In this document: piece after piece, positions 41,739 through 47,072 of the stretch
Layout of the letters: each line of letters opens with the position of its first letter
Position numbering within the stretch: the first letter of the stretch is position 1
From: Deltaproteobacteria bacterium
GTDB lineage: Bacteria > Desulfobacterota > Desulfovibrionia > Desulfovibrionales > Desulfovibrionaceae
NCBI GenBank assembly: GCA_031275645.1
Contig: JAISOL010000028.1
Span: forward strand, 1-47,072
Direction: 5' to 3'
DNA length: 47,072 nt
Made by a program: the position numbers and the translations under genes
Notes under the pieces: model-generated
Database searches by the model: none
The model's input: the letters and a program-made list of their open reading frames with translations, nothing else
What the model was told of the DNA's origin: nothing

Positions 41739-43408
41739 TAGACAACTACGACTCCTTTACCTTCAATCTGGTGCAGGCTTTCCGCCAACTCGGGCGCGAG
41801 CCTGTTGTGCTCAGAAACGACGATCCCTCTCTTTTGGATCTGGCCGCCGGCGGCGCTCTGGATATGGTCTGCATCTCCCCCGGTCCGGGACGCCCGGAAA
41901 ACGCCGGCCTGTGCCTTGAATTTCTGCGCGTCCTGCCGCCCTCAGTGCCTGTGCTCGGCGTCTGCCTGGGGCACCAGCTTCTGGGGCATATGGCCGGAGC
42001 CCGCGTGGAAGTGGGAAGCCGCGTCATGCACGGCAAGCAGTCGGAAATACGGCACGAAGGGCTGGGCCTTTTTCAGGGATTGCCCCGGACTATGCAGGCC
42101 GGGCGCTACCATTCCCTCCTGGTGCGGGCGGAGGACGCGCCGGCTTTGCTGCGGGTCGACGCCCGGAGCGAAGAGGACGAGGTGATGGCCTTGAGCTTTA
42201 CCGACAGGCCCTGGGCCGGGGTGCAGTTCCACCCGGAATCCGTGCTCACCCCCGAGGGCTTCCGCCTCCTGGCCAATTTTCCCTCGGCCCTGCTGGCGCC
42301 CCGCGCCCCGGTGGAGGCGGCGCCCTCCTTTTCGACGGAAGCGGCCCGGAGCATCAGCCAGCCCAAAGCTCCCCCGCGCATGCCCTCCATACTGGAAAGT
42401 CTGGCCCGGCGGGAGAATCTCAGCCCGGAAGCCGCGGGCGAGGCTTTTTCCCGCCTCATGGACGGGGAGCTTCCTCCGGCCCAGGCCGGGGCTCTGCTCC
42501 TGGGGCTGAGGATCAAGGGCGAGACTCCGGAAGAGGTGGGCGAAGCCGTCCGGGCCGTGCTGGCCAGGGCCGTGCCGGTGCCGCCGGTAAGCGGAGCCTG
42601 CATTGACGTTGTGGGCACGGGAGGGGACGTCAAGGGCTCCTTCAACTGCTCCACCGCCGTCTCCCTGAGTCTGGCCGGGATGGGACACAAGGTGCTAAAA
42701 CACGGCAACCGCTCGGTTTCCTCGCGCTGCGGCAGCGCCGACGTGCTGGAGAAAATAGGGCTGCCCCTGGATACCCCGCCGGAAGCCGTGCCCGCGCTTC
42801 TGGAGAAGGAAGGCTTCGTCTTTCTGTTCGCCCCCCGTTATCATCCGGCTTTCAAAAATGTCATGCCCATACGCCGGGAACTGGGCGTGGGCACCATTTT
42901 CAACATACTCGGGCCTCTGGTCAACCCCGGCAAACCCACGCACCATTTTCTGGGCGTGGCCAAGCCGGAGCAGCTTTCCCTGGTGGCCGACACCCTGGCC
43001 CGTTCCTCCGGAGGCAGCGGCGCGGTGGTGCACGGGGCGGGAGCTTACGACGAGCTGACCCCCATGGGCGAGGCCTCGCTGATCTTCGTCCGTGAGGGAA
43101 AAACCTGGCCCGGCGTTCTTGACCCCGCTGCCTACGGCTTTAAGCCCTGCGCGGAAAAAGACCTGACCGTGCGGGATCCGGAGGACGCGGCCGGGGTTTT
43201 GCGCGAACTCCTGAACGGAAAAGGCCCCGCGCCCATGCGGGACATGCTGGCCTTCAATCTGGGTTTCGCCCTCTATCTGCTCGGGCCCGAAAACGGCGAG
43301 GCCGTTGACCCCGCTCGCGGCTTCGCCCCGCGCCGCATGAGCGCGGCCATGGAGGAGGCCAGAAAGGCCGTTGCCGAAGGCGCGGGGAGGAAATTCTGCC
43401 GTGCTTGA
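41726..43408 (+). CDS. trpGD: Fused anthranilate synthase II / phosphoribosyltransferase
   Basis: This 560-residue fusion covers the amidotransferase of anthranilate synthase and the next enzyme, which adds phosphoribosyl to anthranilate. The TrpG part (1-195) has the triad Cys80 in GVCLGHQ and His169/Glu171 in FHPES. A Pro/Ala/Ser-rich linker runs from about 192 to 220. The TrpD part (about 222-555) has DVVGTGGDVKGSFNCST, KHGNRSVSSRCGSADVLE and FKNVMPIRRELGVGTIFNILGPLVNP. AGGAG lies before the ATG. Such fusions are known in enteric bacteria; in Desulfovibrio as I recall the genes are separate. Confidence 0.95.
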   Translation: MFLLIDNYDSFTFNLVQAFRQLGREPVVLRNDDPSLLDLAAGGALDMVCISPGPGRPENAGLCLEFLRVLPPSVPVLGVCLGHQLLGHMAGARVEVGSRVMHGKQSEIRHEGLGLFQGLPRTMQAGRYHSLLVRAEDAPALLRVDARSEEDEVMALSFTDRPWAGVQFHPESVLTPEGFRLLANFPSALLAPRAPVEAAPSFSTEAARSISQPKAPPRMPSILESLARRENLSPEAAGEAFSRLMDGELPPAQAGALLLGLRIKGETPEEVGEAVRAVLARAVPVPPVSGACIDVVGTGGDVKGSFNCSTAVSLSLAGMGHKVLKHGNRSVSSRCGSADVLEKIGLPLDTPPEAVPALLEKEGFVFLFAPRYHPAFKNVMPIRRELGVGTIFNILGPLVNPGKPTHHFLGVAKPEQLSLVADTLARSSGGSGAVVHGAGAYDELTPMGEASLIFVREGKTWPGVLDPAAYGFKPCAEKDLTVRDPEDAAGVLRELLNGKGPAPMRDMLAFNLGFALYLLGPENGEAVDPARGFAPRRMSAAMEEARKAVAEGAGRKFCRA

Positions 43409-44180
43409 ACGTTTTCGCGCCGCCAAGGCCGAAGAAGTGGCCGCCCTTAAGGAGCTTTCCGCGCGCGGGGCCCTGCCTCCGCCGTACAGGGGGCCGCGCC
43501 CCTCCTTTCTGGCTTCGCTGCGGAAGAAAGCCCCCAGGGCCGTAATCGCCGAATACAAACGGGCTTCCCCCTCCAGAGGCGACATCAATCTGGGGCCGGA
43601 GCCGGAAGAAGTGGCTCTGGCCTATGCCGGGGCCGGGGCCGGGGCCATTTCCGTGCTCACGGAGGAAAAATGGTTCAAGGGGCACATAAGTTACCTTGAG
43701 CGCATGGCGGCGCCCGGCCTCCCGCTGCTGCGCAAGGATTTCATCCTGCATCCCTTGCAGGTGCTCCAGACCGCGGCCGGACCGGCCTCCGCCCTTCTGC
43801 TTATAGCCCGCCTTTTTGCGGATGCCGCCCCGCTGCGCGCCCTGCTGCGGCTCTGTCTGGATTCCGGCCTGGAAGCGGTGACGGAAGTTTTTGCTCCGGA
43901 GGAGCTGAGTCTGGCCCGCGCCGCCGGAGCTTCCGTCATCCAGGTCAACAACCGGGATCTGGACGCCCTCCAATTGGATCTCTCCCATTCGGAGCGCCTT
44001 GCGCCGCACAAAAAACCGGGGGAATTCTGGATCACGGCCAGCGGCATAGGCAATGCCGCCCAGTTGGACCGCCTGCTCGCCCTGGGCTTTGACGCGGCCC
44101 TGGTGGGCGGGGCGCTGATGCAGGGCGCTGACCCCGGAAAAAGCCTGGCCGCCCTGCTGAGCGGAGGCGGACATGCCTGA
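43401..44180 (+). CDS. trpC: Indole-3-glycerol-phosphate synthase
   Basis: This barrel enzyme closes the indole ring. It has 259 residues from the GTG at 43401 (GGAGGAAA nine bases before; the frame upstream is a shadow of trpGD). Motifs are VIAEYKRASPSRGDI with the catalytic Lys, the general acid Lys in LLRKDFILHPLQV, VTEVFAPEEL, IQVNNRDLDALQLD and the phosphate-binding ASGIG and ALVGGALMQ. It overlaps trpGD and trpF by eight bases each. Confidence 0.95.
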   Translation: MLERFRAAKAEEVAALKELSARGALPPPYRGPRPSFLASLRKKAPRAVIAEYKRASPSRGDINLGPEPEEVALAYAGAGAGAISVLTEEKWFKGHISYLERMAAPGLPLLRKDFILHPLQVLQTAAGPASALLLIARLFADAAPLRALLRLCLDSGLEAVTEVFAPEELSLARAAGASVIQVNNRDLDALQLDLSHSERLAPHKKPGEFWITASGIGNAAQLDRLLALGFDAALVGGALMQGADPGKSLAALLSGGGHA

Positions 44181-44856
44181 GCCGGACGGAGGCGCGGGCC
44201 GGGCGGAAGGGCGCCCCCCGCTTTGCAAAATCTGCGGCCTGACCAGAAAAGAAGACGTGCTGCTCTGCCACAGCCTGGGGGTCGAGTTCACGGGCTTTAT
44301 CTTCGCGCCCCGCAGCCCGCGTTTTATCAGCCCGGAAGCCGTCTCCTCCCTGCCCTCCGGGCCCGCTCTGCGCGTCGGCGTTTTTGCGGAGGCGGAACTT
44401 GATTTTATACGGGAAAGCGCCAGGGTGGCGAAACTGGATTACATCCAACTGCACGGCGGGGAAGCGCCCGACTTCTGCCGGGCGCTGGGGCCGGAGCGGA
44501 TCATCAAGGTCATCTGGCCGCGGGGCCTGACCCCGCGGGCCCTGGCCCTGGAACTGGAGCGCTTCTCCCCGGTCTGCGCCTATTTTCTCTTCGACTCCGG
44601 CAAATCCGGGGGAGGGAGCGGAAAGGCTCCCGACTTCGGGCCGCTGGCAAAACTAATCTCCCCAAGGCCCTGGTTTCTGGCCGGCGGGCTTGGGCCGGAA
44701 ACCCTGCCGGCGGCCCTGGGCCTCTGCTCGCCGGACGGAGTGGATTGCAATTCGGCTCTGGAAACGGCGCCGGGAATAAAAGACCCCGCCCTGACGCGCC
44801 GGACTCTGGCTCTGCTCCGGGACGGCGGCGCAACGGCGCAAGGAAGGAAATTTTGA
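44173..44856 (+). CDS. trpF: Phosphoribosylanthranilate isomerase
   Basis: This is the barrel enzyme that rearranges phosphoribosylanthranilate. It has 227 residues. The catalytic Cys lies in [11 protein letters not shown], the family [12 protein letters not shown] and VGVFAE follow, then [27 protein letters not shown] with the catalytic Asp, and [10 protein letters not shown] with [18 protein letters not shown] 15-residue Gly/Glu-rich extension precedes the barrel. It overlaps trpC by eight bases and trpB by one (TGATG). Confidence 0.95.
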   Translation: MPEPDGGAGRAEGRPPLCKICGLTRKEDVLLCHSLGVEFTGFIFAPRSPRFISPEAVSSLPSGPALRVGVFAEAELDFIRESARVAKLDYIQLHGGEAPDFCRALGPERIIKVIWPRGLTPRALALELERFSPVCAYFLFDSGKSGGGSGKAPDFGPLAKLISPRPWFLAGGLGPETLPAALGLCSPDGVDCNSALETAPGIKDPALTRRTLALLRDGGATAQGRKF

Positions 44857-46052
44857 TGAAAAAAGGATATTTCGGCGATTTCGGGGGGCAGTTTGTTCCG
44901 GAACTGCTCATCCCGCCCCTGCTGGAACTGGAGGAAGCCTGCGCGAGCATACTGCCTTCACCGGAATTTCAGGAGAAACTGGGAGATCTGCTCCGGAATT
45001 TCGCGGGCCGCCCCACTCCCCTGACCCGCTGCGACGCCCTCTCCGGGGAGCTGGGCTTTGAACTCTGGCTCAAGCGCGAGGATCTGCTGCATACGGGCGC
45101 GCACAAGATGAACAATACCCTGGGCCAGGCTCTTCTGGCCAAAAGCATGGGCAAAACCAGGCTGCTGGCGGAAACCGGGGCGGGGCAGCACGGGGTGGCC
45201 ACGGCCGCGGCCGCGGCCCGCCTGGGCCTGGGCTGTTCCATTTACATGGGGGCCACGGATGTGGAGCGCCAGGCCTCCAACGTGGCCCGCATGCGGCTTC
45301 TGGGCGCGAGGGTCATTGCCGTGCGGAGCGGCACGCGCACCCTCAAGGACGCCATCAACGAGGCTCTGCGCGCCTGGATTGCGGAGCAGAGCGACACCCA
45401 CTATTGTTTCGGCACGGCTGCCGGGCCGCACCCTTTCCCGACCCTGGTGCGCGACCTGCAATCCGTCATCGGCGCGGAAAGCCTGAGCCAGATCCGCGAG
45501 CGCGCGGGGCGCCTCCCGGACGCGGTGCTGGCCTGCGTGGGCGGAGGTTCCAACGCCATAGGCATGTTTTATCCCTTTGCGCGCGATCCCGCGGCTGACG
45601 GCGTGCGCCTCATCGGCATAGAGGCCGGGGGGACGGGCGAGCCCGGCTGCTACAACTCCGCGCCCATCAACCTGGGGCGCCCCGGCGTGCTGCACGGGCA
45701 GTACAGCATGCTTTTGCAGGACGAGCACGGGCAGGTGCTGCCTTCCCACTCCGTTTCAGCCGGCCTGGATTATCCGGGCGTGGGCCCTGAACACTCTTTT
45801 CTCGCCTCCACGGGCCGGGTGAAATATCATGTGGTCAACGACGCCTCGGCCCTGCGCGCCTATGCCGCCCTCTCCCGGAAGGAGGGGATTATCCCCGCCC
45901 TGGAGTCCGCGCACGCCCTGGCCTGGGTTCTGGACAATCCGGGGGCCTTTTCCGCCGGCTCTCTGGTGCTTGTGAATCTTTCCGGCCGGGGGGACAAGGA
46001 TCTGGACATAGCCGCCCGGCATCTACCCATAATGCAAGGAGGCGAAGCATGA
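44856..46052 (+). CDS. trpB: Tryptophan synthase beta chain
   Basis: The beta chain joins indole and serine with PLP. It has 398 residues from the ATG at 44856; a longer frame upstream is the shadow of trpF. Motifs are [14 protein letters not shown] at the start, the Schiff-base Lys in [15 protein letters not shown], the [12 protein letters not shown] loop with the catalytic Glu, [15 protein letters not shown] for PLP phosphate and [10 protein letters not shown] near the end. It is the canonical TrpB1 type, paired with trpA (ATGA overlap). Confidence 0.97.
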   Translation: MKKGYFGDFGGQFVPELLIPPLLELEEACASILPSPEFQEKLGDLLRNFAGRPTPLTRCDALSGELGFELWLKREDLLHTGAHKMNNTLGQALLAKSMGKTRLLAETGAGQHGVATAAAAARLGLGCSIYMGATDVERQASNVARMRLLGARVIAVRSGTRTLKDAINEALRAWIAEQSDTHYCFGTAAGPHPFPTLVRDLQSVIGAESLSQIRERAGRLPDAVLACVGGGSNAIGMFYPFARDPAADGVRLIGIEAGGTGEPGCYNSAPINLGRPGVLHGQYSMLLQDEHGQVLPSHSVSAGLDYPGVGPEHSFLASTGRVKYHVVNDASALRAYAALSRKEGIIPALESAHALAWVLDNPGAFSAGSLVLVNLSGRGDKDLDIAARHLPIMQGGEA

Positions 46053-46822
46053 AGGCGCCGGATCTGCGGCAACGCATCGAGAAGGCCAACGCCGAAGGGC
46101 GCATGGCCCGCATTCCCTTTCTCACGGCCGGTTTTCCGGATAAGGAACGTTTCTTCTCCGCCTTGCGGGAGCTGGACGGGAACGGCGCGGATATAATTGA
46201 AATCGGCGTGCCTTTTTCCGATCCCGTGGCCGACGGGCCGGTGGTGGAAGAAGCTTCGCGCCGGGCTCTGGAAAACGGAGTCAACCTCCCCTGGCTTCTG
46301 GAAAGCCTGGCTTCCCTCTCTCCGCCGCTCAAGGCCGGGCTCGTGCTTATGGGCTATTACAATCCCTTTCTGCAATACGGCTTGGGGCGTCTGGCGCGGG
46401 AAGCGGCACGGGCGGGGGCGCAGGGGGTAATAGTCCCGGATTTGCCCCTGGATGAAGACTCTCCCCTGCGTGATGTCCTGCGCCCCGCCGGGCTTAACCT
46501 CATCCCCCTGGTGGGGCCGAATACGGGCGAAAAACGCATGGCCGCCTACGCGGAAAAGGGCGAAGGCTACGTCTATGTGGTTTCAGTCATGGGAACCACC
46601 GGCGCGCGCGACCTCCTGCCCCCGGAAGCCGAAAGCGCCGTGGCCAGGGCGCGCCGCATCTTTCCCCTGCCCGTCGCTCTGGGCTTCGGCTTGCAGAACC
46701 CGGCGCAAGTGGCCGGAATGAAGGAAAAACCCCAGGCCGTGGTTTTCGGCAGCGCGCTTCTGCGCTGTCTGGAACAGGGAGGCTCGGTAAAAGACTTCAT
46801 GGCCCCCTGGCTCAAAGGCTGA
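46049..46822 (+). CDS. trpA: Tryptophan synthase alpha chain
   Basis: The alpha chain cleaves indole-3-glycerol phosphate and passes indole to TrpB. It has 257 residues. The catalytic Glu lies in [19 protein letters not shown] and the catalytic Asp in [11 protein letters not shown]. Other signatures are [38 protein letters not shown] and [12 protein letters not shown]. Its start overlaps the trpB stop by four bases and it closes the operon. Confidence 0.97.
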   Translation: MKAPDLRQRIEKANAEGRMARIPFLTAGFPDKERFFSALRELDGNGADIIEIGVPFSDPVADGPVVEEASRRALENGVNLPWLLESLASLSPPLKAGLVLMGYYNPFLQYGLGRLAREAARAGAQGVIVPDLPLDEDSPLRDVLRPAGLNLIPLVGPNTGEKRMAAYAEKGEGYVYVVSVMGTTGARDLLPPEAESAVARARRIFPLPVALGFGLQNPAQVAGMKEKPQAVVFGSALLRCLEQGGSVKDFMAPWLKG

Positions 46823-46838
46823 ACAGCCCGCCTCCGCG

Positions 46839-46874
46839 AAAAAAACCGGCCGGGGGACGCAAACCCCGGCCGGT
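46839..46874 (-). terminator. Strong terminator for the minus-strand gene
   Basis: ACCGGCCGGGG (46845-46855) and CCCCGGCCGGT (46864-46874) form a perfect 11-bp stem with an eight-base loop. On the minus strand it is followed by seven T residues (46845-46839). It ends transcription of the gene that finishes at 46918. Confidence 0.85.
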
Positions 46875-46879
46875 CGCGA

Positions 46880-46906
46880 GCGGGCGAGGCCCTGGGCCTC
46901 GCCCGC
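46880..46906 (+). terminator. Perfect 12-bp hairpin after trpA
   Basis: GCGGGCGAGGCC and GGCCTCGCCCGC pair perfectly around CTG, 58 bases past the trpA stop. On the plus strand it is followed by GTGTTCCCGTT, a poor T-run. With the neighbouring hairpin it probably ends the trp transcript. Confidence 0.55.
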
Positions 46907-46917
46907 CGTGTTCCCGT

Positions 46918-47072
46918 TCAGATGTTGTTCTTGATCATTTCCATAAGCAGAGTGCGGGCCGCCTCGTCGTCGCCGCCCGGCTGAGTGTAGCCTCCGGAGA
47001 AGTCCACGCTGATGGTCTGGAGGGTATCGCCCTCGCCCTTGATGTTCAGGGTCAGACCGCCGGAGCCGAACT
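46918..47072 (-). CDS. Unknown protein, C-terminal 50 residues only
   Basis: The reading frame enters from the right edge and ends at 46918-46920 (TGA). The visible part begins FGSGGLTLNIKGEGDTL, continues with QTISVDFSGGYTQPGGDDEA and ends ARTLLMEMIKNNI. It alternates polar and hydrophobic residues at first (beta-like), then forms a helix. I do not recognise the family. Regular codon use and a strong terminator 44 bases after the stop support a real gene. Confidence 0.7.
   Translation of the reverse strand, partial: FGSGGLTLNIKGEGDTLQTISVDFSGGYTQPGGDDEAARTLLMEMIKNNI

Overview
The window looks like chromosome from a Gram-negative bacterium of the Desulfovibrio type (Desulfovibrionaceae). No rRNA is present, so this rests on family knowledge and remembered gene order: a fabG-acpP-fabF-glyA-ribD-ribE-ribBA-ribH run, a rpsU/mutS2/dnaG/rpoD cluster, KsgA, SecG, MreB, a perfect sigma-54 promoter, and several proteins I cannot name. 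Base composition is uneven. Hand counts of single 60-base lines give about 50% GC inside rpoD (1621-1680) and above 80% in trpB (45181-45240).

Layout. 1-981: the remains of an IS5-type insertion sequence whose transposase has lost two catalytic segments, lying against the 3' end of rpoD. 982-7357 (minus): rpsU, mutS2, dnaG, rpoD, with a terminator between rpsU and mutS2. 7609-9134 (minus): a small membrane protein, HU and the 16S rRNA dimethylase. 9137-13239 (minus): an EF-G-like GTPase, an unknown protein and a secreted unknown protein. 13321-13975 (plus): an unknown gene behind a perfect -24/-12 promoter, with a tiny upstream ORF. 14012-15673 (minus): rimI-like, tpiA, secG. 15682-16233 (plus): a degenerate Nudix protein. 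16353-18402 (minus): a double-GAF protein overlapping mreB. 18523-24247 (plus): a tightly coupled set of an unknown 606-residue protein, gcvT, rsmE, rarA and a PlsC-type acyltransferase. 24237-25328 (minus): mnmA. 25472-26608 (plus): a trans-sulfuration PLP enzyme. 26673-28881 (minus): a DinB-like protein and an acyl-CoA synthetase. 29131-30081 (plus): cysteine synthase. 30120-31193 (minus): leuB. 31547-31996 (plus): an ArsR-type regulator. 32124-39770 (minus): fatty-acid genes (fabG, acpP, fabF), glyA and riboflavin genes (ribD, ribE, ribBA, ribH). 40032-46822 (plus): a complete trp operon trpE-trpGD-trpC-trpF-trpB-trpA with its own promoter and an attenuator-like leader. 46918-47072 (minus): the 3' end of an unknown gene.

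How it fits together. Most genes are housekeeping: replication and transcription start (dnaG, rpoD), translation and RNA modification (rpsU, rsmA, rsmE, mnmA, EF-G), wall shape (mreB), and amino-acid, flavin and lipid synthesis. Within blocks, start and stop codons overlap by 1-13 bases, which points to translational coupling. Blocks change strand often and several are cut off from usual partners: no nusB after ribH, no plsX/fabH before fabG, no leuACD near leuB, no mreCD near mreB. This suggests a rearranged chromosome.

I found no CRISPR array, tRNA, prophage or recognisable defence system. The least ordinary parts are the sigma-54 unit at 13321-13975, the trp leader at 40032-40313, the 606-residue protein coupled to gcvT, and the decayed IS beside rpoD.
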